Made by a program: the position numbers and the translations under genes. A DNA stretch of 64,000 bases from Xylona heveae TC161 (lineage: Eukaryota > Ascomycota > Xylonomycetes > Xylonales > Xylonaceae). How positions within the stretch are numbered: position 1 is the stretch's first letter; every line of letters begins with the position of its first letter. Shown here one piece after another: positions 46,570-57,513 of this stretch. The DNA is taken from NCBI RefSeq assembly GCF_001619985.1, contig NW_017264202.1, positions 992,001 to 1,056,000 on the forward strand, in the 5' to 3' direction. The notes beneath the pieces were generated by a model. It had not been told where the DNA came from. It ran no database searches and saw only the letters and a program-made list of their open reading frames with translations.

Positions 46570-49500
46570 ATGTCGTTCGCGAGCTATTCCCCGCCAACTA
46601 CCCGTCATGTCGACATGAGCAAGTAAGCCAATATTTCCTGGGATCCGGTGTCCCAGAGAGTTCTTGTCTTATTTACCCTGGCAGGTCAGAGTCGGATTTG
46701 GCGATTAACATTCGTAAGGCGACGAATATCGGTATGTACAAAAGCTCCCTAACCCCTTTCTTACTGTGGATCGCTCACTAAATTGCTCAATGCGCTGCAG
46801 AGGAGACCGCTCCCAAACGTACGTAAAAAAGCAATTGTCGCACCGTGCCCGATAATCGAGACGCTCACCTGCATACAGGCAAGCATGTGCGAAGCTGCAT
46901 TGTTTATACGTGGGACCATAAATCCTCTCAGTCCTTTTGGGCTGGAATGAAAGTGTGAGCAATCTTGCCAACGGCCGACATGGCCTCTTCCCACCGGGAG
47001 CAATCTTTCTGACAGAAGACCTCTTAGGCAACCTATACTTGCAGACGAGGTTCAGACGTTCAAGGCGCTCATCACTATCCACAAAGTGCTACAAGAAGGC
47101 CACCCGATCACGCTTCGCGAAGCCCAAGCCAACGTCAATTGGCTAGAAAGTTTGACCAGAGGAATCAGCGGAGATGGAATGAGAGGTGCGCTCTTACATC
47201 TACTGTCTGGCATCTTCATCGGGAGAATGTCATAAATGGCGTCGAGATATTGATCTGGCAAACAGGCTACGGACAGCTCATCCGGGAATACATATATTTC
47301 TTGCTGGCTAAGCTCGCTTTTCACCGGCAGCATCCTGAATTCAATGGTATGGTCTATCACACCTGTAGTGACGTTTCCACCATATATCTGATTCTCGACC
47401 AGGAACTTTTGAATACGAGGAATACATCAGTCTCAAAACCATCAATGACCCGAACGAGGGGTAAGCGCCGATCGATGCCCTGTAGCCCTGAATATTCAGC
47501 TGACACAAATGGAGATACGAAACTATATCCGATTTGATGACACTACAGGATCAGATTGACACGTTCCAAAAGCTCGTCTTTTCTCATTTTCGGAGCGGCG
47601 CAAATAATGAGTGTCGAATCTCATCCTTGGTTGGACTGGTGCAGGAAAGCTATGGAATCTATAAATTTATTACTAGCATGCTTCGGGCCATGCACACCAG
47701 TGTGTTTTCCCCTCTACTCTTTTGAAAAGGACTCAACTCATTATTCCCTAGCCACTGGTGAGGATGACGCGCTCGAGCCCCTGCGATCACGGTACAATGC
47801 CCAACACTATAGACTTGTTAAGTTTTACTACGAGTGCTCCAATCTGCGCTATCTCACTAGCTTGATTACCGTACCGAAACTCCCGCAAGATCCACCTAAT
47901 CTTCTGTCCGAGGATGATGAACGGCCAGCTTTACCGCAACGTCCCGCCAAGGAATTGGAGAAAGAGCCCACGCCACCTCCCCCTCGTCCGGCCTCCATTG
48001 ATCCTGAGCCGATCAACGAATTCTGGAAAAATGAGCAGCGACGGCAGCAGGACGAGTATGCAGAAGAGCAACGACGGCTGCAAGAACAGTGGGAGGCTGC
48101 GCAGTATCAACAACAATTGCAGGCACAGCAAGCGCAAAGGGAATTTGAGGAGCAGCAGAGAATCCAAGCAGAGCAACAGCGACTTGCCCAGGAGCAGCTC
48201 ATGCGGGACCAATTTCAGCAACAGACACAGGGTCGGATGGCCGAGCTGGAAAGGGAGAATCTCAATGCCAGGGCCCAGTATGAAAGGGATCAGCTGATGC
48301 TCGAACAATATGACAAGGTCATTCTACTTTTTCCCCGGAAACTCATCGAGTCACTCCAGCTAACGTATACTAACAGCGGCTGAAAGCTTTGGAAACGGAA
48401 CTTGCGCAGCTCAACACAAACTCCCAGCAACAGAATGCTTCCAAGGATGACCACATTAGGGCTCTGCAAGGTCAGTGCATATTACTCTTTTCCGTGTTTC
48501 ATTCTAATTTTCGACAGAGCAAGTGAATACGTGGCGGTCAAAATATGAGGCGCTTGCGAAGCTCTACTCTCAACTACGCCATGAACACCTGGAGCTTCTA
48601 CAAAAGTTCAAGCAAGTCCAGTTGAAAGCATCTTCGGCACAAGAGGCAATTGATCGCCGCGAGAAATTGGAGCGTGAGATTAAAACGAAGAATCTTGAAC
48701 TCGCTGATATGATCCGCGAAAGAGACCGCGCCCTTCACGAAAAGGACAGACTCCAAGGGGTTCGACCCTCCGTACCTTTCCCAGCTCTATACATGATAGC
48801 TTACCTAGATGCAGGGCAACAAAGAAGAATTGGAGAAGCTCAAGCGAGAGCTTCGCTTCGCTCTCGAGAGAGCCGATAATGCCGACCGTGCAAAGGGCTC
48901 CGAGCTTTCTTCCATGCTTGCGAAGTACAACAGAGAGATGGCAGACCTCGAAGAAGCCCTCCGGGTAAGGCTTTCCCTCGCTAATATATCCTGTGATGCT
49001 GATGGTCGAGACAGAACAAAACGCGCGCCCTCGATGACATGCAGGGCAAGGTTGGAGATCGCGATTCAGATCTTGAGCGTACGCTTCGCATGAAGGAAGA
49101 GGAACTCGAGATCTTCAAAGCCGGCATGGATCAGACTCTTTTAGAGTTGAACGACTTGAAGATGGTGGGCATTGCAAAATCACGTCCTGGTCGAAAGAGA
49201 AGCTGACGTCGTGAAGTCCCAACAGCACACAGACCATGCCTTGGATGGGCAAATTGACACGCTGATTTTAGACAACATTCGCAAGATTAACGACATAGTT
49301 GGTAGGTGAAGGAACGGGCCATTACCCCTTTGCGGCAGTAATACTGAAACACGGCGCAGATTCGGTGTTGCAAAGCGGAGTCGAGAGAGTGGACGACGCT
49401 TTATACGAACTCGATTCACCCATGCAGGCTGGCAATCAGAACGCGTCGCCGGCTTATGTCCTGTCTACGATTGAAAAAGCGTCTGCCAGTGCTATGGAAT

Positions 49501-50718
49501 TTTCGACCGCGTTCAACAACTTTATTGCCGACGGCCCGAACAGCGATCATTCCGGAATCATACGTACTGTTTCCGTTTTCTCCGGATCGATTGCTGAAGT
49601 ACTCAGCAACACCAAAGGCCTTACGCGCCTTGCTACTGACGATAAAAAGGCGGATCAATTAACAACCGCCGCTCGTCAGTCCGCCTCTTCAACCGTGAGC
49701 TTTTTTAGGGGCCTCCTTTCCTTCCGCTTGGATGGTCTCGAACCGCTGCAAAAGACTGATGTTGTCATCAACAACAATAACGAAGTGCAAATTCAGCTGC
49801 AGAAGCTGTCCAAGCTGGCAGATACATTTGCACCCAAGAGCGGAAAGCTCACCAACACTACTGGCGACCTCGGTGACCTTGTCGATCGCGAAATGACGAA
49901 TGCTGCAGCCGCCATTGAAGCCGCGACGGAGAAACTGACTAAGCTTATGAACAAGCCGCGCGATTCGAGCTACTCGACCTACGAGTTGAAGATCCACGAG
50001 TAAGTATTTGACAGATATGTCAACCATTAAAATAATACTGATCCATTTCCCAGCTCGATCCTTGAAGCCGCCATTGCGGTCACCAACGCTATTGCGCAGC
50101 TCATCAAGGCTGCAACGATCTCTCAGCAAGAAATTGTAAAGGAAGGTCGTGGCAGTTCGACCCGAGCCGCATTCTACAAGAAGAACAACCGCTGGACCGA
50201 AGGCTTGATCAGCGCTGCCAAAGCAGTCGCCACTTCCACCAACACGCTGATTGAAACAGCAGACGGTGTTATTAGCGGCCGCAATAGCCCTGAGCAGCTC
50301 ATCGTGGCCAGCAATGACGTCGCCGCTTCAACCGCACAGCTGGTGGCTGCTAGCAGAGTCAAGGCTACCTTTATGAGCAAGACGCAAGATCGTCTCGAGA
50401 GCGCCAGCAAGGCTGTCACCAGTGCTTGCCGCTCCTTGGTCCGGCAGGTTCAAGAGATCATCAGCCAACGTAACAAAGACGAGAACGAGGTTGTAGATTA
50501 TACCAAGCTGAGCAGTCACGAGTTCAAGGTTCGGGAGATGGAACAACAGGTATGTCATGATTGCATGAGATTCCCGCCGCCCCTGGGAAACTTAATAAGA
50601 AAATGGCGTCGGCTAACACTATCGACGGCTGCAGGTGGAAATCCTCCAGCTGGAAAACAATCTCGCCCAGGCCAGACAGCGTTTGGGAGAGATGCGCAAA
50701 ATTTCTTATCAAGAGTAG
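46570..50718 (+). CDS. SLA2: Endocytic adaptor Sla2/End4 (HIP1R family)
   Basis: Sla2 links clathrin coats and PI(4,5)P2 membranes to actin during endocytosis. About a dozen exons run from the ATG at 46570 (MSFASYSPPTTRHVDMSKSE) to the stop at 50716. Domains in order: an ANTH domain (IVYTWDHKSSQSFWAGMKVQ, QGHP-type ITLREAQANVNWLESL, LIREYIYFLLAKLAFHRQHP), a Pro-rich linker (TPPPPRPASIDPEP), a long Gln/Glu/Arg coiled coil, and a C-terminal talin-like I/LWEQ actin-binding module (SILEAAIAVTNAIAQLIKAA, NNRWTEGLISAAKAVATSTN, VASNDVAASTAQLVAASRVK) ending in a short dimerising helix (ILQLENNLAQARQRLGEMRK). Exon 3 (46801-46818) has only 18 nt. SLA2 is the classical left border of the MAT locus in Pezizomycotina. 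Confidence 0.95.
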
Positions 50719-53011
50719 TCTGCATCTCCTCGCCTCTATTTGCACTATGAACACTTGTCGTGCATGATTTGCCATACTCTTCAAGCTTGTTTTTCGCGTC
50801 TTTGCGCAAATACCACTCTTCACTATGTACAGAATATTTAATTTCAAGTTAAGTTTGTTAGCAAAGTAAAATTTTTGCCGAAAATGTTTTTCATCAAAGT
50901 GCCTCCTTTTCGTTTACGCGTCTACCCCGTTTACTTGGAGATATTGCGCAAGATCTACATTCTTCTTGTAATCTACATTTTACAACTCTCAACAGCGTCT
51001 GCTCAAACCTCTGTCTCTGCGCCGACTTAGAGGTATATTGTATAGAGACAATTTTTGAGCGCCCGAGGTCAGATCACAAATCTCACTGGCAGAAAAATTC
51101 TCGCCACTGCTATATTCTCCACGCGAAGCCCCATACCTCCCTCTTTCCCTTCCCTATTTAAATTTTTCTTTTGTACTACTTGCATTCTTGGGCCATTTCC
51201 GTATTGAGTTGCAGTCATTTACAGTGATTCGGATAAATAAAATTTTGTGCCTGTCCTGGTCTAACATCAATGTAAATATGTAAATATGGGTAATATCGGG
51301 AGGCATTGTCCCATTCCGAGGTATTCATGCAAATATTCGCCCTACGAATGGGGGGGGAGACGAAGAGATCGGAACTCAACAGAACTAAAGAGATGAACGG
51401 GAGAACCCGGAGCACCATATTAGATTTATATTGATACAAGCATTGTGTCAAATATCGGGACCGGTTTTCCTTTCATTTCCGTACTCAACCGGCACGAATA
51501 GTGATCACGAACAAAGTGTGTTATGGAAAACGATGCTTGGGGAAACGGAAGGGACTTGTGGCCGTGGTGGCTAAGTCGCGTCCATAATAGGAAGGAGGAC
51601 CCCCCAAATCGGGAAGGGCGCTTTAGACACCGCCACCGGAATTTCCTCCCCACATTTTGCTGCCGCGGCAACCTATGGAAAGCCAACGACAACCAACGCA
51701 ACGCGCGACGTCACGGCATGCTTCTGAGCTCCGGCGACATGGCAAAGGTTCTACCTTGTCACTGAAATTGCATTTCCGAGTTGTGCAGAATGAAGGCATT
51801 GAACTAACGCAATGAGATTGCACGAAAAATTGATCTAGGAGGAGATATGCATTTATGGGGAGATTCATCCTTTTTTTGGTATTTTCTCAGTGGACTATCT
51901 AAGCTATGTTGCTAAGTAAAAGCTAGAAAAGACACATCCCTTTAGCTAGAGGGATAGACAACGTTCCAAATTGAAACCGCTGCTTGCGTGTATCTTTTTC
52001 CGTGTACAATTTTGTTGACAAGTGATGGGGCGTTTAATATTCAATCTGAGGCCGCCGTACATGATGTTGATTCAAAGACATTTTTTTTCTGCCGATCTGA
52101 AATATGTAAAACAAAATTCGAGACGATGAGAGAAGATTGCGGGGATGATTAGGGGCACAAAAAAGGAAAAAGACAAAGAAAGAAAAGGGAGATCAATTTG
52201 ATAACGGTCCGAACAGAATCGATGAATATCCATTCCCTTCTTTGTTTTCCCCGACCGAAAATACAATTTTAATGGTGGTCGAGAAGCTGCAAAGTGAGGG
52301 AGCTAAGTGGTTGATTCTCTCGTATGATGTTGACGCTGATGCTTTTGATGTAGAAAAGAAGCAATATTGAACAGACAACTGAATCCATATGAGGGCCTTG
52401 CTAATTTGTGACGTTTCTGCTGAAAGGAAAAAGAAAGGCTTCCTCTTGACCGAGAGACTGAAACATTTATTGGAAAGTCGGTGAAATAAAAAGAACTTCG
52501 CAAAATCCTTATTAGAAATCAGCCCATAATTCTTTGAACAATTTGTATCAGAGATGGTATGCGACGAAAGGTTTTTATGTTTTGTCCCATGAGATATTAG
52601 CGGAAACAGAATACTAATGTCTATATTGACATCCTAGTTTCGAATCAAATATTCATTGAAAGTGTCTCCTCAGCACAAGAGAAATGGAAGGTCTATGTCC
52701 GCATTTCTGCCTTGGTTTTTAGTCTCTTCTCAAGGACAAAAAAGGCTGAAACACGCATTGCGAACCAAATAAAGAGAGGGCGATTGCCAATCACGAATGA
52801 CATAATGAAGCAGTAACTGTGTGTCATGATTGGGTTCCTAGCTCTCTTCGAAAATATTACTGGCGACCTCGATCGTTAGACCAAAGTCGACTTTTATCGA
52901 TGACCAAATGGTGTGGGGTCATGCCCTTCACACTTATCCTTCGTGCAACATTGAGCGGTTCAAGCACGGTGCGTTTTCTCTGGACTAGAGGTCAAGAATC
53001 AGAATCGTTCT
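50719..53011. other. Left mating-type spacer
   Basis: This is 2.3 kb between SLA2 and the small MAT gene. It contains G-runs (about eight G near 51349-51357) and AT-rich sequence. Short frames such as the one at 51426-51701 lack family features. The left edge of the MAT1-2-specific DNA probably lies in here; a comparison with an opposite-mating-type strain would place it. Confidence 0.5.
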
Positions 53012-53638
53012 TTATGTATGTTTCACATGGGGGAATCTCTTACACCACATTTCAATCCCGGTTATTGGAATGCCTATAATGTTCGCAAAGAAAAATATTT
53101 CGGCTATGTTTGGATAGACGCATTCCCTGAAGAATTCCTCCAAAATATGGTTGTGACTGGGGCTCAATCCAAGGGGAGGGCGTAATAGGTTCCGGTCATG
53201 GAGTGCTTTATTGGATTCCCTAGCGGTTGAAATAAGCAGTCGATCGGCAGAGAATAGGGGCAATACTTACTCTGAGAGCAAAGCACGGATTGCAGATCGA
53301 TGAATAGCTATTTGCGATTTATTATCACCAGGCAGATGATGATCATTGGACAGAGCAAGAAGCCAGCTACCACACACGTCGTCTCGCTGGTAAACGCGAT
53401 TGAGTTCCAACAGGCGTTTCACGTCAAGCTTTGACTTCGGTCTCACAGCAAGTGTCCGTTGCAACGTGAATGGCTCGTCAATGAGTTCGTCCCGAGTAAG
53501 CCATCCTTCTCCGGCAAACGTCCTGGGATCGAATCTCCGGTATTTTTTCAAGATAGATCGGAAGTCTTTTATGGGATTCTGATCATTTTTGCGCTTGTTA
53601 TTTGGATGGAAAAAGAAAATTCTCTCTGCTTCGTTCAT
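53012..53638 (-). CDS. Second MAT1-2 gene, homeodomain-like C-terminus (MAT1-2-4 position)
   Basis: Two exons (53638-53271, 53219-53012) flank a 51-nt GTAAGT...CTAG intron and encode 191 residues; an in-frame stop lies 18 bp upstream of the ATG. The first part is basic and polar (RSILKKYRRFDPRTFAGEGW, SKLDVKRLLELNRVYQRDD). The last 50 residues (HILEEFFRECVYPNIAEIFF...GIEMWCKRFP) fit the homeodomain core without gaps: L149, F153, Y158, A168, I173, I178 and W181 have the spacing of homeodomain positions 16, 20, 25, 35, 40, 45 and 48. Positions 49, 51 and 53, normally F, N and R, are C, R and P, so DNA contact would be atypical. The gene lies between SLA2 and MAT1-2-1 and is divergent from the latter, as I recall for A. 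fumigatus MAT1-2-4. Orthology is inferred from position only. Confidence 0.72.
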
Positions 53639-53765
53639 GTCTTCGTGGCAGCCTTATGCCTCTGAGATTACTCGTGGTGATGGCGAATGGTCTGGATCAG
53701 GATTGCAAATGATGAGGAGCTGGTAAATTTATGCCCCTGAGATTTCATGCTATGCAATTTTATAT

Positions 53766-53938
53766 CTATTGACGGTTGTTCGCCAGGTTCTATTGGGTGA
53801 GTCATATGACAATGCTATTGAGGCTGGGTTATTGACAATCCTATTGATGGGCATCTTCAATAAGGACGCCGGCATATGATTGGTCTGGAGTTCCATAAAT
53901 TCACTATTCCCCCCGCCTCCCCCAGTTTATTCTATTGA
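53766..53938 (+). promoter_or_regulatory. Cluster of CTATTGA words
   Basis: Exact CTATTGA occurs at 53766, 53815, 53841 and 53932, with near copies CTATTGG at 53790 and TTATTGA at 53829. The first four main copies are 24-26 bp apart. This looks like a binding-site array, but the factor is unknown. Confidence 0.45.
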
Positions 53939-53943
53939 CGGGG

Positions 53944-53953
53944 GAACAAAGAA
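53944..53953 (-). promoter_or_regulatory. TR-box-like HMG-protein site
   Basis: The minus strand reads TTCTTTGTTC, an exact match to the S. pombe Ste11 TR-box consensus TTCTTTGTTY. It lies 208 bp before the MAT1-2-1 start and 305 bp before the small gene. Confidence 0.5.
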
Positions 53954-54045
53954 CCAGCCCCCGGATTTTGCTTCGCTAGTATTTAACAGCTCAATTCGTC
54001 CGTTCTCAATCTTCAAACTTTCATTGCTCCATTCATCCGTTGCAG

Positions 54046-54116
54046 GTAAGCTTCTCGCAACCTATTATTCTCATGCTTGCTATGAACCTAGTCTGATCAT
54101 CGAATAATATCTACAG
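54046..54116 (+). other. Probable 5' UTR intron of MAT1-2-1
   Basis: GCAG|GTAAGC at 54046 and TCTACAG ending at 54116 delimit a 71-nt stretch in the leader, containing ATGs that splicing would remove. Confidence 0.4.
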
Positions 54117-54161
54117 AGCAGTAGCCTTGACTTGTATTCGAAGTCTAGCTCTGCTTTCACG

Positions 54162-55541
54162 ATGAACAACAACACTACCCTCGCCAATGCCCAGGCGAAT
54201 CCGGCATTCATCCGGCAGCAGAAGCTTGAGCGTCTCTGGCACGCATCTTTGGTTCAGCTCTCTCGTGGACCCGAGATTTCCTTCCCTGCTGAAATACGCC
54301 GATTCATTGGAAACGATGGAATTAGGATTCTAGCAAACAGATACAGGTAAAATTGAACGAGAAATCTTGTTGACGTTCTACTGACATTCTTCAGCGCCTT
54401 GACCGGCAATCAGGCCCAGGTCTTCGAGGATAGGGCAAATAATGCAATTAGAATTTTTATGCCAGAGCCTGAGAATTTGCCACTCCACCCGGCACTTCAA
54501 AATATTCAGGATACTTCCACTTATACCTTGTCGCCCTCTCCCAATTCTGTCGTCATGACCGGACCCGATGGAACGCCGCAGAGACTCGGTCGCCACGGAA
54601 GAGCCGGAAGGGTTCCACGTCCCCCTAATGCTTTTATTCTCTACCGTCGGCATCACCATCCAATTGTCAAGGCTAACAACCCTAACATTTGCAACAATGA
54701 TATTTGTAAGTCCGATTCCGCAATTATCTTTGGGAATTTAATCTCACTTATGTGCTTTTCTTTAGCCATCATTCTTGGTAGCCAGTGGAGATACGAAAAA
54801 CCCGAGATCAAAGCTGAGTTTTTCGCTCTCGCCGACATTCTCAAGTGCAAGCACCACGAGACTCATCCAAATTATCAATATCAGCCACGCAAGGCTTCTG
54901 AGAAGAAACGCCGCATGACACGTCGCAAGGCCGCGGCGCTCAAGAATACTGGCAATTCTGCTGAAGGCGGTCCTGCTCATGCTAGCACCAGTGACCCGAC
55001 CACTACTCCTGTTGTGCCAGTCGCCGACTGCACCCATGAACTGCCGGCTACCATCGCAGACACTCCACCGGAACAAAACGAACACTGGATTTTCCCTGCT
55101 ACTCAGGAGGAATTTGACTCTGCCTTCGTGCAACATTTGGAAATCCTTCGAGAAGTCCCAACCGAAGATCAGCTGGTCCCGGCGTTCAAGGTCAACAAAA
55201 GCGCGAACCTAGAAATCAACTTCCCGCTCGACGAAGAAGCTCTCAATAATTTCCTTCTTGACTGGAACGTCGCCAATGCCTCAGCCCCTCCTCTGTCCGA
55301 CGATGCTTCTCGGATCCAGAGTGTTGCTCCAGCGGCGCTCTCTTCCGTTCTCTCCGAGAGATGCATTGAGGATGAGCAGTTTTTCACGAACACGGCCAGC
55401 TGGGATCAAGTTGAAAGGGATGCTTTGCGTCAAGCCGAAGAACTAGCTAAAGCCTTCAAGTCGGACATGTTTGACGATGGACTGCATCTCGCCGAAGCTC
55501 ATTCTGATTCCGAGTGCAGACGCATGCAGTCGCTCCTTTGA
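54162..55541 (+). CDS. MAT1-2-1: Mating-type HMG-box protein MAT1-2-1
   Basis: This transcription factor sets the MAT1-2 mating type and drives pheromone, receptor and fruiting genes. Three exons (54162-54346, 54395-54705, 54766-55541) give 423 residues. The MATA-type HMG box spans residues ~134-215: RVPRPPNAFILYRRHHHPIV, NNDISIILGSQWRYEKPEIK, HPNYQYQPRKASEKKRRM. The second intron interrupts a Ser codon (residue 166) inside the box, the position conserved in Pezizomycotina MAT1-2-1 genes, which confirms the identity. That intron is 60 nt, stop-free and 3n, so unspliced RNA would add 20 residues within the DNA-binding domain. The C-terminal half is acidic and probably an activation region. The protein is longer than the ~300-330 residues I recall for Aspergillus. 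Presence of this gene and absence of an alpha-box gene mark the strain as MAT1-2. Confidence 0.96.
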
Positions 55542-57513
55542 GCCAACCACTTTGATAGGATTGAGATTGTCTCCTATTTTCTTCATCTGCTTTTTCAAGC
55601 AATACGTATGGCTCAGATTGTCTTTTCAATTTGGTTTATTAAAAGTATTTGTGAAGTCACGCTGAATTTGTCAAGTTTTCCAGCTACTTCAAGAGGCCGC
55701 TTTGTGTTTTCAATTTCTTTTAACATCAGCATTATCGTTTTACAGCTTAAGGCGATGAAATCTATCGAATGTGTTGGTGGTTAGCCGTTTTCTGCGACAA
55801 TTCGACGCTCAATGGATGGTTAAAGCTCTTCAAATCGTGTAGTTAGATATCTAGCCTTAGCAATTAGAGAATAAAAACAAATCTTCACAAAATACAGGCT
55901 TACAATCTTGCATATGCCCGCTGGCAGGTTCTTCCATGAAGTATACTGGCTGCGCTTTCATGAGAATGCTGCATATCTTCAAGCAGATTAATTGCCATTC
56001 CAAAAAACTAGTCATTATCTACCTCGAACACTTGGGCCTTTAATTTATGTCACGTAAAGCCAGTCGTTTCCAGAAATAAACAATGCCCATCCATCAAAGT
56101 TTTACTAATCTAATAGAAGATGCGCTTATTGTCACTTTGTCAAGCAGTATCTCTGCTTTCTCTGATTGACCTCTGTCATGAAGACTGGTCCTCACACCGC
56201 GCTTTTCCTGAGGACAGAGAAAATTTCATTTGCCTTTGTGAGAAACCAAGCAATATAGTTTAGGAGAAAAACTACTTGAAGTTCTAGTTAGATTTTAATT
56301 TTGAACTACCACTACGTTGAAAGACATGTTTAACCCTCGAACACACTATTACGGTCATTTCTTTGTTGTTGTGATGTCGACGGTTGCGGTCCAAAATTGC
56401 CGTTTCAAGGATAGTTTCCGTGGGGGCCTCGGCTATACGCTTTGTTGACGAAGGGCGGGGCCTAGCTTGATGTGGGAGGGGTAGGGTTTCAAAGGGTCCG
56501 TGCTGGTTTCGGGAGTGCGAAACGCAGGATCCGAAAATTACTTCAATCAAACCGGGGTGCAGAAAGAAACTACGATTTAATCTCAACCAATTTACATACA
56601 AGGCGCCTCTCTCATTTTACAAGTTAAGCTCGGATGCTTCTAGCCTTTTAAGATGCCCGACCGGATTTGGTGATTCCTTTTCGGACCACATGATCATCCT
56701 CATGGCTATCCAAGCCCCTGCCCTAGCCTTTAGACAAGAGTCCGTCAAGGTGTAGCGCATCTTGAGTCCCGATGAATGATACCGTTCCTTGGCAATTGTG
56801 AGACTAGTGCTTTCAAGAAAGATAAAGGGGTTTGAGAAAGGGAGAGCATTAGGCCGGAAAGGCTGGCGATTCAATTTCGGGGCAATGTATGAAGGCATGT
56901 ATTTCTTGAGTGAAGTATGCCAACCAGGGACGCTCTTGTTATATTGCTACGTATTATTCGGTACACCTTGGCAAAAGTCATTCTTGTATGGATCTTGTAT
57001 ACCTCCCATCCACAAAGGGGATGGTCGGCGTTTGTGAGCTGGACGCGGGTATACAGAGTAGTTGATCTTGGCTGTGGACAAGAGGTATCATAATATGCAC
57101 AATCGATGGTATCATTAAGAAGACATAAGCGAATATCTATTTACATATGTATTTTGTTTACTCATATCGACTGCTTGAGAGTGTGAGATATTGACTGGTT
57201 AAAAGTCGTCGAGGTTATGGCAGGCGATGAAGGGCTCTGCTCGCGACCCAAATGGCTATAATTGTGCGCCTGATATTAGAGGTACATAGCAGAGAACGTT
57301 GCGCTGCATGACATCTACCCGCTTGCGGATAAAGAAGACCGGCCAGCGCTGGATATAGGCAAATGAACTTCGAGCGTCCGAGGAGGGGCCGAACCTCCTT
57401 ATCATCTTGACAACAAGACTCCTTGGAGAGGAAAGCTAGCTTGTAAGTATGACGCGGGGGTTTCTGTCGAATGCGAAGAGATCTACGCCTTCCCTCGCGC
57501 CAACATGATAAAT
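55542..57513. other. Right mating-type spacer
   Basis: This is 2.0 kb between the convergent ends of MAT1-2-1 and APN2. Frames at 56284-56601, 56617-56898 and 57215-57517 on the minus strand show no family features and no splice partners. No alpha-box remnant was recognised. The right border of mating-type-specific DNA may lie here or inside APN2. Confidence 0.5.

Larger units (their letters stand above)
53639..54161. promoter_or_regulatory. Shared divergent promoter of the two MAT1-2 genes
   Basis: The 523 bp between the two start codons contains a TR-box-like element (53944-53953) and a cluster of CTATTGA words (53766-53938), both listed separately, plus a probable intron in the MAT1-2-1 leader. 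Co-regulation of the two genes is likely from the layout. Confidence 0.6.

Noticed and set aside
51426-51701. 91-codon minus-strand frame in the left MAT spacer as an additional mating-type gene
   Set aside because: No family pattern, no plausible introns and unremarkable composition.
54399-55541. A 380-codon continuous frame as the MAT1-2-1 protein
   Set aside because: It begins inside exon 2 and reads through the conserved HMG-box intron. The spliced model from 54162 restores the full domain.
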